Positions 1 through 13,700 of a DNA stretch of 64,000 nt are shown here, piece by piece. Position 1 is the stretch's first letter; every line of letters begins with the position of its first letter. Made by a program: the position numbers and the translations under genes. The notes under the pieces were generated by a model that worked only from the letters and a program-made list of their open reading frames with translations, did not search any database and had not been told where the DNA came from. Origin of the DNA: Antedon mediterranea (lineage: Eukaryota > Echinodermata > Crinoidea > Comatulida > Antedonidae); the NCBI RefSeq assembly GCF_964355755.1, contig NC_092670.1, positions 28,943,795-29,007,794 of the forward strand. Direction: 5' to 3'.

Positions 1-650
1 ATCAGAAATATCCTGCCACCTGTGTGACGTCAGGTGGTGACGCTGCCCTCCTATATATGGACATGGGGAAATCCCCCTCTCAATTATTGTAGACATTCAC
101 TTGTCAGCAGATCTTCACTTTGTGTTACTATAAATTAAAAATATTCATTGCCAAAACATATAATCAGAAAAGTAATATCTGAAAAAGGAAAATAGTTTTT
201 TGTTTACAAATTTTATTTTACACTTTCGTTTGGGTCATACAATTGTACCAGGGAGGTATAAAAATTAACCTCCTTGATTATACCGCAAATACAGTATTGT
301 ATTTGATTGACCTTATACAGTATTGTTTTTGATTGACCTTCAGAAGCTCTCAGTACATGTATGCACAATACAATAAAAACACTTTATTTCAACTTCACAT
401 TACAAAATTCTTAATGTTATTATTATTATTACTGAAAGCATGCATTATAGTGTAGTACTTCACTAGGCCTCTAAAATTAACACTTCACTGTCTAGAAAAG
501 TATTTATCTTTACAGAATAGAAATAAGGAAAACACTTTGTTCACCATACATACAAGTCGCCTACAGAAAAATCAGTGCTTTATGTTGTGAATTTGAAATA
601 CTTGTGGGTGACAACATATAAATATATTATTGTTTTAATCAAGTCATTCA
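1..650. other. SF3B1 downstream flank, no gene seen
   Basis: AT-rich sequence with no coding signal. It opens with a small dyad, CCACCTG/CAGGTGG around TGACGTCA (near 16-37), and has a two-copy direct repeat of about 27 bp (ACAGTATTGTwTTTGATTGACC) at about 291-342. Confidence 0.5.
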
Positions 651-977
651 TTAAAGATGTATTGTCCCCTATAAACATGAAAAATAGATTTCATAGAATA
701 GATTAATAAAATCAGATTTTGAATAGATTATTTTGTAGTTTTAATAAAGTTAGTCACTTTCGTAGAAAAAACCCACTTATAAAATGACAAAATAAATGGT
801 TAAATTCAACCAAAAAAACATTGGCTGGCAGCCAATTTGACTATTTTTTTGCTTTAAATTACAGTTTTTTTAGGTAAATACATTTTTGGTCAAAGTGGAT
901 AACTATTAGGTGACATTAAAATTGCAAATTCAACAACAAAAACATTTTAGAATTATTTTTATTTTTTACATCTTTAA
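651..977. mobile_element. TTAA-flanked MITE, family M1 copy 1
   Basis: Begins TTAAAGATGTATTGTCC and ends ACATCTTTAA; it shares the internal block TTGGCTGGCAGCCAATTTGA and the stretch TTTTTGGTCAAAGTGGATAA with the copy at 20223-20517. TTAA at both ends suggests a TTAA target duplication, as in piggyBac- or Kolobok-type elements. No coding capacity. It lies downstream of SF3B1. Confidence 0.75.
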
Positions 978-1483
978 GAAGTAGTGATTGGGTTTATATA
1001 GAATATGTGCAGTTTATATTTTAAAAACTTAGTAAAAACTGTAGTGCAGATATTGTCTCATCAACCATAATGACAACAGAAAACCAAAATATTTACAAAG
1101 ATGTTTTAATCCCAAAAAAATGTTGATATCATATTTTAAAATATTTATTATTGTAGACTATGCAGGTCATATAAAGGTCTGTCTGATCCAGTCTGTGATG
1201 GCATGTTTTTTAATCCCTTAATACTTCTACATTTTTGGAAGTGCTTAAACAACTTTTTTAGTAAAAATTCTGAAAGTTTGGGAAATGCCAGATTTGGGAG
1301 AAACTTATATTAACTTTGAACATGTAAAAACAAGAATTTACGCCCATGATTTAGTGTATGTACAGTATGTTTTGGCGCATATTGGGCAGAAAAACTAATT
1401 TAATAATAATAATAAATTAGTGAACCTTCATGAGCATATCAGAAAGTTTTGTTTCTATCAAATTACAATAAAATCAATTACAT

Positions 1484-1493
1484 TTTATTTATT
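1484..1493 (-). promoter_or_regulatory. Candidate SF3B1 poly(A) signal
   Basis: Two overlapping AATAAA hexamers on the minus strand, 63-72 nt beyond the SF3B1 stop codon. If used, the 3' UTR would be under 100 nt. AT-rich sequence gives many chance AATAAA matches, so support is positional only. Confidence 0.35.
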
Positions 1494-1555
1494 ACAAATA
1501 GAAAGTACAAAACAGTAAAGGTTCCCAAATAAAACACCACAGAAGGATATTTTTC

Positions 1556-1714
1556 CTACAAGAAGTAGTCCAGTTCATATCGAACATATTCATTTTTCTC
1601 ATCATTTGGTATTCGTGGGTAGCCAGCTACTAATGCATCTTGTGCCCCAATGTAAAGTGTGTTGTATATTTTCCAATAAACATCTCTTACTTTTCTAGCA
1701 GGATGAAAGAGTCC
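1556..1714 (-). CDS. SF3B1: SF3B1 coding exon 21 (stop)
   Basis: Encodes [40 protein letters not shown] and [12 protein letters not shown] followed by TAG at 1556-1558. Acceptor ttttctattctcag. This is the canonical SF3B1 C-terminus. Confidence 0.97.
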   Translation of the reverse strand, partial: GLFHPARKVRDVYWKIYNTLYIGAQDALVAGYPRIPNDEKNEYVRYELDYFL

Positions 1715-4700
1715 CTGAGAATAGAAAAATAAATGTGTTAATATTAAAACAAATAATGTCTTTGTTTATAGGTCTCCTTGTCAATCCATGCATTTTCACT
1801 GATCCTTATTGCTAATGCAAATGCCCTACACATTAATGAATAGCCATCAATGAAAATCACCAGATTTGTTTACAATTTGCTGTTTTTCTTGAATTTGTAG
1901 AAAACTATTTGTGAAAAAATAATAAATAAAAACTCAAGGTATCACAATAATAATCCATAATAATATCAATAAATTTGCTATCCAAAAAAAGGAGAACATT
2001 TAGTTAGATTATTCATCATTTACTTTACAATATAACTTGAGGGCACTGTTTCAAAAGTCACAATTCACAATTGTGTTATTCAACAATGCCTCAGTAAGTA
2101 AATGAATGATAACTATAAATCATTATTTTGTTATTAATATTCTTGTTCAAGATTTATCTGCATCAAAATAATCAATTCAGGTGTGATGGCAGAATCAAAG
2201 TGCGCTCCAAAAAATGATATATTAATTTTACTGCAATCTGAACTAAACATTGATGGGCATATAATAAGCTGTAAGCTTGCATTTCTACAATCAAGAAAGT
2301 ATACCCTTTTCACATCTGCAAAATCTAACAACTTGTAACATATTAATTAAATAGCGCGCAACTATTCTTTCCTCCAGAGATTTCACAAGGTTCACGTATG
2401 CGTACGTGTAATAAGGGAGATGAAACATCGTTACAACTTTTAACAATTTAGGCAGATGCGAAAAGGGTATTAGTAACATTGACGTTATGTCAGAGCAGAA
2501 ATAACATCACAGTCTACTTGAGAAACATAGTACTATAATTTTATAAAAAGAATACAGACTCATACTTATATTATATCACACTTACTATGTTGTTGTCAAG
2601 TCTTGTGACAACCCAAAGTAAATTAAAAAAGCTTTTAATTATTCCATACCTGTAATGTGTACTGAAGCATTTTCACAGCTCCAACACCAACACGAAGGCC
2701 TTCGATTGAGTCCATTACTGCTTGAATGACATGTGGTGATGTTTCAAATACGTTGGGCCAGACAAAGTTGATGAGATGAATGAGAGCGTCCTCACAGCCG
2801 AATCCAAATACACCAAGAGATATGTGTTTAATGGCAGCACAGGCTGTCTGACGATGTACAAGGTCTCTGCAGATGTAAAACAGAAAACACAATTAGAATG
2901 TGTGTGATCAACAAGCGTTTATGTTTCCAACTATCATTGGAAGTACTGATAATAAATAATTAATAGAAGATTGGAATTTTTTCTTAGGCCCCATTTCTGC
3001 TGCCAATCCCAAATATACCGTATAAATATACCATATATACCGTATATGAAATTCGTGCAACGTTTCGGCTGCACATACTTCGTGGGTGGGCTGTAAATTT
3101 CAGACGGAAGTATGGATTGACCTAGAGTCTCGTGTAGTGATGTTTATACCCGACAAAAACAAAACAATGATGGTTTCTCAAAACGTTGTAGCATTGCTTT
3201 CTATTTTAAATCTAATGAGCAGAAGTGGCAACGAATTCACACTGCACATACAAGCACAATCTAGAAATGTAGAATGGGCATTGACTAGATTTATGCATAG
3301 AAGACGACGGCGTTTGCCGATAACTTTGGCTGCTGTTCTTCTCGGAACATCCAAATTCTGCTTTTATTTTGTTTGAGATACTTTTTGTAAATCTCGGTAT
3401 CTCTTCTGTTGCCATGCAGTCTCCCCCCAACCTTCGCTTCTCCCCACAATTGAATTGCAAAAATAGTTATTTCTTCAGTCCACGGTGACATTTTGATCTG
3501 TTACTTGCTTATACATGTGTGTGTCAATGCAGCAGAAAAACCAAACAAACGTGTCACGCTCTGTTAGTTTTTGACCTCGTGTCATGGGCCAGGTCACATA
3601 TACGGTATATTTTGAGTGCAGCAGAAACGGGGTACGAAATATACGGTATATTTTGTAATAAACTGTATAATATCCACAAACGATGGGGATATTTATGCGG
3701 TATATATACCGCATATGGTATATTTTTTATGAGACCCATTTCTGCTGCCAAAAAATATACTGTATATAAAATATACCGTATATATACGGTATATTTTTGA
3801 CAGCAGAAACGGGCCCTTAGGAGAGCCCGGTATATATTTTATGTTTAAATCTTATTTATATTTTGATTAGATTAGACTAATTAAAGATAATCCATTTATA
3901 TTTTGGATACATAGATGGATACATTCATTTTTAATATCACTTTCTCATTTTATTTTGATATGCCTCTCCAAATGAAGCTAATTTGGTCAGCTATGTTTCT
4001 TCTCAGGTTTTTAGATAAAAAATAAACCAAAAATAATTGTGTCATAAATGCAACAGAACAACGGACTTATTATTATTTGTTTCTAACATCAATTTAGAAT
4101 GGAGGATATGATGCCATGTCATACTCTGAACCAGTAATCTTAAAGACCCATTCCCTACAATTTGTGACGTTTTGTAAAAATAATGCATATATATTACTTT
4201 TAAAACATTAAACCATGTCATTCCTTAAATGCAAGTTTTATGGTAAATTATGATAAAAAGAGAGAAACAATGCACTACCACTATTATAGTAGCTTGTGTG
4301 AATGTCCTCTCGTGGACAGACTTTAGGCCTAGCCAAGCTAAGCTTAGTTTTGTAGGCCTAGCTGGTAAAAAATAGGTAACGTACGACCATCGTACGCTAG
4401 CTATAGGGCTAGCCCGACGCTGTATAATTGTATGTTGATACAAATTGGGGAAAACCCGGTATTTTTGCTGAGCATTTAGGAGTCTTCCATTTGTTTTGGC
4501 CTCAAACGCTCGATCGCAAAGTGGGTGAATTACAGAAGAAAAACAAAAATATCAATCCGCGCAGCTAAAATTATTAGAATCGACTTATTTTTTTACATTT
4601 TTAACCACGAAAATAGTTAGCAATAGGACCATATAGTATTTATTTTTACATTAAATGTAGTTTGTGACCTTAAATTAGACCTAAAAAACGTAGGGAATAG

Positions 4701-7700
4701 GACTTTAATCAACACAGCTAAAATACTAGTATTACTTACCGGTCCATAAGAGCGTCTTCAAGGAGAGGTGTAACCGCATAGATGTAATCTTTTCCCATTT
4801 CACCAATATATTCAAACATAAATGACAGTGACTTTAAGACGCCGTTCTGCACGTTCAACTCCGGTACACGGTATTCATTCATGAGAGCTGGTAATACAGT
4901 AAAAGGTGAACAAGTCTCAGCTACGATTGCAATTGCAACTGTTGTACAGACACGATTCTGTCGTTCTTGCACTTTGAGATTGTTAAGTAATGTAGCAAGA
5001 ACATCATGTGGTCTGAAAAGAAAAGCAATTGAAACAGTTAAAAGCTGTACAAAACAACGGTTAAAAGCTGTACAAAACAACGGTTAAAAGCTGTACAAAA
5101 CAACGGTTAAAAGCTGTACAAAACAACGGTTAAAAGCTGTACAAAACAACGGTTAAAAGCTGTACAAAACAACGGTTAAAAGCTGTACAAAACAACGGTT
5201 AAAAGCTGTACAAAACAACGGTTAAAAGCTGTACAAAACAACGGTTAAAAGCTGTACAAAACAACGGTTAAAAGCTGTACAAAACAACGGTTAAAAGCTG
5301 TACAAAACAACGGTTAAAAGCTGTACAAAACAACGGTTAAAAGCTGTACAAAACAACGGTTAAAAGCTGTACAAAACAACGGTTAAAAGCTGTACAAAAC
5401 AACGGTTAAAAGCTGTACAAAACAACGGTTAAAAGCTGTACAAAACAACGGTTAAAAGCTGTACAAAACAACGGTTAAAAGCTGTACAAAACAACGGTTA
5501 AAAGCTGTACAAAACAACGGTTAAAAGCTGTACAAAACAACGGTTAAAAGCTGTACAAAACAACGGTTAAAAGCTGTACAAAACAACGGTTAAAAGCTGT
5601 ACAAAACAACGGTTAAAAGCTGTACAAAACAACGGTTAAAAGCTGTACAAAACAACGGTTAAAAGCTGTACAAAACAACGGTTAAAAGCTGTACAAAACA
5701 ACGGTTAAAAGCTGTACAAAACAACGGTTAAAAGCTGTACAAAACAACGGTTAAAAGCTGTACAAAACAACGGTTAAAAGCTGTACAAAACAACGGTTAA
5801 AAGCTGTACAAAACAACGGTTAAAAGCTGTACAAAACAACGGTTAAAAGCTGTACAAAACAACGGTTAAAAGCTGTACAAAACAACGGTTAAAAGCTGTA
5901 CAAAACAACGGTTAAAAGCTGTACAAAACAACGGTTAAAAGCTGTACAAAACAACGGTTAAAAGCTGTACAAAACAACGGTTAAAAGCTGTACAAAACAA
6001 CGGTTAAAAGCTGTACAAAACAACGGTTAAAAGCTGTACAAAACAACGGTTAAAAGCTGTACAAAACAACGGTTAAAAGCTGTACAAAACAACGGTTAAA
6101 AGCTGTACAAAACAACGGTTAAAAGCTGTACAAAACAACGGTTAAAAGCTGTACAAAACAACGGTTAAAAGCTGTACAAAACAACGGTTAAAAGCTGTAC
6201 AAAACAACGGTTAAAAGCTGTACAAAACAACGGTTAAAAGCTGTACAAAACAACGGTTAAAAGCTGTACAAAACAACGGTTAAAAGCTGTACAAAACAAC
6301 GGTTAAAAGCTGTACAAAACAACGGTTAAAAGCTGTACAAAACAACGGTTAAAAGCTGTACAAAACAACGGTTAAAAGCTGTACAAAACAACGGTTAAAA
6401 GCTGTACAAAACAACGGTTAAAAGCTGTACAAAACAACGGTTAAAAGCTGTACAAAACAACGGTTAAAAGCTGTACAAAACAACGGTTAAAAGCTGTACA
6501 AAACAACGGTTAAAAGCTGTACAAAACAACGGTTAAAAGCTGTACAAAACAACGGTTAAAAGCTGTACAAAACAACGGTTAAAAGCTGTACAAAACAACG
6601 GTTAAAAGCTGTACAAAACAACGGTTAAAAGCTGTACAAAACAACGGTTAAAAGCTGTACAAAACAATTTTATTATGCTAACCTACAATGGAGTTGTTGT
6701 AGCCGAGTAGTTATGACCCAGAAAGTTTAACTATACTCAGCTGTAAATGAACTGGCCATGGCTTTACTACAGCATCGAAATGAGGGTTTACCACAGCAGT
6801 TCAAGGCCTTTTCTAAAGCAATTGCGTCGGTGCCGTCTGGAAATTTGATTCTTGTTTCATCTGACAAATGGTTAATGGTGAATATCTTGAAAATAAATAC
6901 GTACAAATTAATTTAAATATTTCACTCACCCAATAGCTTTGGCGATGTAACCAAATGTGTTGACTGTAGCTCTGCGAATTGCTTTTTTGTGGGCCTTCAA
7001 AAGCTCCAGCAGTTCAAAGCAAATTCTCATCCACTCACGAGCAGAAACAAATTCAGCGCCACGATCAGCAATACGACCCACCAGATCAATACAGTTTTCC
7101 TGTACTTTTTCATGTCTGAAAACAAATTGTTTTTCAGGAATAATTGTTTGCCTTGGACATCATAAATATTTTTTAAGTATTGATTAACAAAACACTGGAA
7201 TTTAAATTTCTAATTATTATAAGGAAGGACGAGTGTATGTATCTATTTTTGTACATAACTAATTATTAATTGAAACTGACATTGTTTAATTCATATATAA
7301 ATTATTAAACAATACACCGCCATAATATAAATAAATATTTCAATTCATATTTATTATTACATCGTATTTCAATTGTTAAATCATAAGTGTATTTTGAAAT
7401 ACAACTTATAATGGTATATAATACCATTTTTAGATCCTTACCGGTTTTTCAATATAGGAGTAAGCCTAGGCAAGAGATCTTTAATAGGTGGTGTCATCTT
7501 TGTCATACCAATCACATTGACAATGGCTTTCAATGCACCCAAGATACTACCCAACACTTCAGGGTACTCTTCTCCTAAGTACTCATACAACACAACACCT
7601 AAATGACCCATCAGTTTCTCCTATGAAGAAAACAAAACAACAATTCATGAATATTTATGAGATGAGAGATAAATGGATGCTGGACTACGAGAAGAAATCA

Positions 7701-10700
7701 TTCTTTTTGTATTGAATTTTTATTTAAGCTTGGTTCCCACTAGAGACATGAAGGGGCATTGATGCAATGCAAGCGTGTTGACCAATGCCAAGCGAAAGCT
7801 CAAATAATCTATTTTTTGTGATTGGTCAAATCAGTAACGTTGCGCTTACTTCCATATTGCATACTACAGGCACTTTTTTATACAGAAACCCTCTTTCATT
7901 CAAGAAAACATCTCACAATTCATGTAATGGAGGTAAGGCAAGGCACCTTATTGTATTGTATTAAAAATTATATAGACATATGACATTTTGAATTGTGGAC
8001 TAAAATCTGCATTATATTATCTGAAACTTGATTTTTTGACAACTGTAAATTCTCCAAAAACAAGACTTTTTCTTACCTATTAATAGTATAAAAGAAAACC
8101 AGACAACTTAACATTTTAGGGTGTAAGGTTTTCGGAGAGTTTACCGTTATCACCAAGGTTTTTAAATAACATACCTCTTGACAAGTCCTCATAACTACAG
8201 CGATTCTTGAGATAAGATCAGCAGCTTGCTGTCTAACTTTGGCTGCCTTATTGTTGAGACGCCACAAGATGGTACCACAGATCTGAGGCAAGTATGGCTT
8301 AACACGCTTGCTTAATGCATTCACTACTGTACCAAATCCATTCAACATAACAACATCCTAAAAAAAAAATATTTTTTTAAATAATTTTTAACGATTGTTA
8401 CCTAAATTGATGCTAATGACATATGAAATAGTTATTTGTTTAATTGTTTTTCCACACACAAAGACAAGGTTTGAACAAGGTTTTATTATTGATGTGGAAA
8501 TAATATCTTGTACATGTACACATCTTTAATGTATGAAGCCAAAAACAAATTGTTGAAAAAATAGCAAAGAATTGGAAAATAGACTAGTTAACTAAGTAGC
8601 TATCGAAAGTCATGTACCATGTTGTGAAAGCTAATCATTATCTAAAATCTACAACTAGAATTTGTCCTACCTCTGTTGTCTGTTCCTGAAATGCATACAA
8701 TATTCCATCAATAAGCTGTTCCTCAAGTCTTGAATCAATGTCTGCTGCTCCCAGGTTATCCATAATCTTTTCAATGGTTTCCATGACCATCTTACGGTAC
8801 TGTTCAGCTTCATCTTTAAGATCATCCACAATACGTCCAATAATTTCAGCTGCTCCAACCTTGTTGGCCAGCTCAACTGTTGTGTCCACAAGCTAGTTAT
8901 ACAAAAATGATAATTTTTTTACATATTCACTACAAATCCTGAATTATTCTATAAGCTAAGAACCTTAGCCATATTCACCAATCACACTTAAGTGAGATAT
9001 TTCCCTTAAATAATAAGTATTTCACTTAACTCAATAAATATTTAAGTATTTCCCTTTAAATTGTATTCACTTAGATAGGAGATTTCTCTTAATTTTAATG
9101 GCAAGTGTTTCCCTTAGTGAATATGGCCACTTGAGATTTATGTTGGTTTATAGTCATCAGGGCCATGACAATAATCATAGGCCTATTTAATACTTGTTGC
9201 AGGGTTGTCACCAGCTACTCTGCCAAACCCACGCATTTCATAATACGGTCGGAAAAATGCATTTCGTAGACAACCCTACAAAGTTTTTTGTAAGGTAACA
9301 AGGTGTGCAAAATGAATGAGTCAATTTTGAGTGACGGAGGACAAAGTTATAAATTACTCGGAAGTATTATTAAAATCGTAATCGTTTTCTTCGTGGTGTT
9401 TTGAATCGACTCGACGGCGAATATATAAATAAATAGAAATTTCCCATGGTAGAGGCATGATGGCTCCACACGGTGAACCACAATGAACTAGTATAGGCTT
9501 AGGTAGGTCTACTTCTAAAAATAAAACGTTCAGTCGATCCAGAAACGATGCCAACAACAAAAGATCATTAACATTCTAAATAAATTATAGTATCGGAACG
9601 TCGATCGCGCAGACCTGGATTTTTCATATTATTATGGCAGGCCTGGAAACGCGACGAAGATCATTTACCTAGATTTTTCATATTATTATGGCAGGCCTGG
9701 AAACGCGATGAAGATCGTTTACCTAGATTTTTCATATTATTATGGCAGGCCTGGAAACGCGACGAAGATCGTTTACCTAGATTTTTCATATTATTATGGC
9801 AGGCCTGGAAACGCGACGAAGATCGTTTACCTAGATTTTTCATATTATTATGGCAGGCCTGGAAACGCGACGAAGATCGTTTACCTAGATTTTGTGTCAC
9901 ATGACATGAAACGTGATACTTTTTATAAGTTAACTGTTCCCACCACCACATCATATGGCCAGTTGAATTATAAAAGTCGTATTTTTCCAAAAAATTAAAA
10001 ATCATTTTTCTGTGCACAATATTCTAACGTATGACGTGCACATGGCGGATAACCTAACTCGTCCATAGTGAAAAGTTCAAAATGTTTTTTAAAATCAGGT
10101 TATATTGGTAAATTTTACTTTGAGCATTTATTTTCCCTTCATCAACATTAGTTGACAAGGTAATACAATGTTAGAAATTTGATTATTGGCTCCCACCTTT
10201 AAGAGAAGGTCCAATTTGTTTAGGTTTGCATGACGAATAAACACTAGTAAAGATAATTTGTTGTACACCTTGTGTTTCCAAATAAAAATAAAGGATGGTT
10301 GAGAATGTCTTGATGTTTCCATTAGTCCAGAAGACAATTATAGAATAACAACCAAAACGTTTTAATCATACTTGTTTTAAACAGATGGTGATTTTCAAAC
10401 CCAACTTTACTAAGTTAAGTAAAGTTAAGTAAATTATAACAATATGAACTAACTTGTCTGTAATTTCGTCTATCAAGCGCCATTCTATGCTGCCAGAAAT
10501 GTTTAAAGAACGATGGCAGAACTTCATCACGTATGTACTGTGGCTCAACACCATCAGTTGCACAACACTGCTTTACAACCTACAAAAGAATAAGAAAAAT
10601 AGCTTTACACACTGAAAATAGACCAATAAATTTCTACCTAAATTTTTGCTTGAAAAAAGGTTACACACCAACTCTTTTGGTTCCTACTTTAAGCTCAGAT

Positions 10701-13700
10701 ATCTTTTTTTACTTTACACACAGAGATGGTCAACGTCAACAGCATATGAACTAAGTTATTGGACTATACTCATTATTTAAAGAGCCATCTGAATATGTAA
10801 AACCATCATGTCCTTATTTGCATATTTGAACAACTGTATACCTTTGTTGTTTATACTGTATATAATAATTGATGTCAAAAATATTATGTCAAGTATTTCA
10901 TTGTTTAGAGTATGTATTGCACTTGATTTCAACACTACATTTAAAACTACATTCCTTGCAAACAGTATCTATAAAGATAAGTATGTACACACCTTTAAAA
11001 CAATTTTCTTCATTTCTTCATCAGGAGACTGAAACTCACGAATCAAGATCAACATTACTTCCTTGGTGTAGTAATTTGCGTATTCCGGATCCATAAGAGG
11101 AATAAGGTAGCCAATGGCTTTCAGAAAAGCAGCAAGACCCTACAAATGACAAAGATAAAACAATTGTTATGTTTATTCAGTCCTTTCGGACACCACTATG
11201 AAGAACCGTGAAACGAAAGAGGGGATGTTGTATTCTTTAACACTACTACCCCTTCTTTAACACCCGCCCCTTATTCAGTACTATGAAGGTGTCCCCTTAG
11301 TATTGTTCTGCTGTACCTAGTAAGCTTTATAAGTTTGTTTTTCAGATACAACACTTTTTAAATTTGTCTTGACTTTTGGCCTAGGTTCAGGCATGGTATC
11401 TCAAATCAACCAAAAGATATCCTGTGAGATTTTTCTTGAGTATTATTGGTATTATACTCAATTTAAAACAAAACTTGCATATAAAAGAAACATACCTTTC
11501 CTCTGTGTTGTCGAATACCTTTCCAAAGTGGTTTGAGTACACTATCAAAGGATTCAATACCATATGGTGTAGCAGCTTCAGCTAAAGCAGCCAGGGCAAG
11601 GGCTGTAATTGTTCGTACCTTCTGCTGTTCATCAACCAAACCTAAAACAAAGTTAAAACTATGTTTGAAATTGGTCCTTTTTCTATAATTACTTATTTAG
11701 TTGTAAAATTTGATCATAATTTTGTACATAAAAAAAATTCAGTGTGCCTCAAATTACAATCAGTTAATTAATGGTAAAATAATGGTGGATTACAGCATCA
11801 ACCACACACCATGTGAAATAAAAATGTATGGTATAAAATCTTACCATGTTCAATGATTTCCACAAGATTTCTAAGATGTGGTAGAATGGCACATCCCATA
11901 AGGATAGCAATCTGCTGTACAATCTTGATACCAGTATGCCTAGCCTGCCACGACTTCTTACTCCTACAAACAGCTTTCAAAAAGGGTAGCAACGAAGGAA
12001 TACCAAGCGCAGACGCTACTACCGCAAACGCACGAGCAGTTGTGTTTCTCACATACTCGTCCAAGTTATCGATGTCGGGACGCATGGTAGAGATCATGGT
12101 AGCCAGACCGGCAGCTTTTGCCAAGTTGGAGATAATCTCACGACCTTCTACACGAGCGTAGTAGTCTTCATCAATGAGCAGTGGTTCAATCACAACAAGG
12201 ATCTACAATGATTAATTAAAATACTGATAATAGACACATATTTACAGTTTAACTTCTTATAAGCCATAAGTCATTTGTACACTCTTGGAAGGTAACATCA
12301 TTTAAATAATTATAAATTTCATAAATCTAAAATGTTTACCTTGTGAACAAAAGGTCGTACAAGATCGTCAAGCTTGTACAAGATTCGGTCAATGACCTTT
12401 ACCAACAGATGGCGCTCTTGATCTTCCAATGTAGGCGACATAAGCAATGGAAGAATCTGGTTAAACAGAGGACCTGCACCAAACTCTCGAGCCTTATCTG
12501 TGATTTGTCTCAGCGCTGCCTTTCGCATTGGTGGTGTTCCATTCTTGATCTTCAACAGTAGCTTCATGATTCTTCTTTCTTTCAACTCTTCAGCACTCAA
12601 TGTGCTCTCATCAACGTCAATCTATTTAAATTTAATCATTCCAATTTTTGTTGCAATAAAGAATGCTTTGTTTTAATACAATATTAAATATATTTATTAT
12701 CAATTATTATTACCCAGCCATTTGTGTCTTCCATTTATTTGTGATAATATTCTTTATACATTTTAATAGTGCACTTTTGAAACAGGAACAAAAAAACAGG
12801 AACTATAAAAAATACTTACCAGAAGCTTGTCAAAATATTGTGCATCATCAGGTTTGAGGAATGGTAGGTTGCCTGGTGGTTGAGCTAGGCCATGGTCTAC
12901 TGTTCGGTCTTCTTGTTGCATGTGGAATCCACTCATTCCGCCCATTGGTGTAGGGGTAGACATCAGCTTACGTGCTGGGGTACGGATTGGTACATAACCA
13001 GCTGGTGGTGCCAAAACCTAAATAATAATAATATGTATATAATGTATCACACAGTGTATGATAATATACATGCATTTAATTATTGAATAGTTAAACCTAT
13101 AACTTATTTTTCTGATGGTACAGGATATGATCAACTAGCAATTGTGATCCTGATGTCGGTTATCCTTTCATAGAATGAAAAAGTTTCTCTGATGATGAGT
13201 TTTGAGACCTGACTTGACAATTGACATGATGTTTTGGAATTACTTTATAATCATACTTTCTTTGGTTTTGCAGTGTAGGTTGCAATTGTTGGTTAAATAT
13301 TCTTATTTGACACTTATATTACTAATACTACATATTTATCTAACTCTAAATCAATTAACAATAATATATATTAGTTCGTTTTTATTTACAGCTTATTTTG
13401 TTACCTTATATCCTTCAGGAAACATAGTATCAAGTTCATCCTCAGACAGTGGCCTGTTTCTATCATCAATCTCCTTCTCCCATCTGTAGGCTTGTAGTTG
13501 TTCTGGGGTCATCATCCTAAGAGCTGAGGCACTAGGTGTACTCATTGACATTGCTTTTGGCCCCTTGGGTGTAACATGATTCAAGGTAGGAGTGGCACCT
13601 GGGGTCTGGGGTGTCTGACTACCAGCTGCAGGGGTTCCGCCAGGTGTCTCATCCCATCGCGATCTTCGTTTGCTACCAGGTGTAGGAGTCATTGATGGTT

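Noticed and set aside
3086-3376. 96-codon plus-strand frame
   Set aside because: Antisense to the Myb/SANT-like remnant in the Harbinger-like element; no supporting motif.
9661-10017. Two long open frames with 18-residue repeats on opposite strands
   Set aside because: They come from a 54-bp tandem repeat with a period divisible by three inside a transposon; there is no start context or homology.
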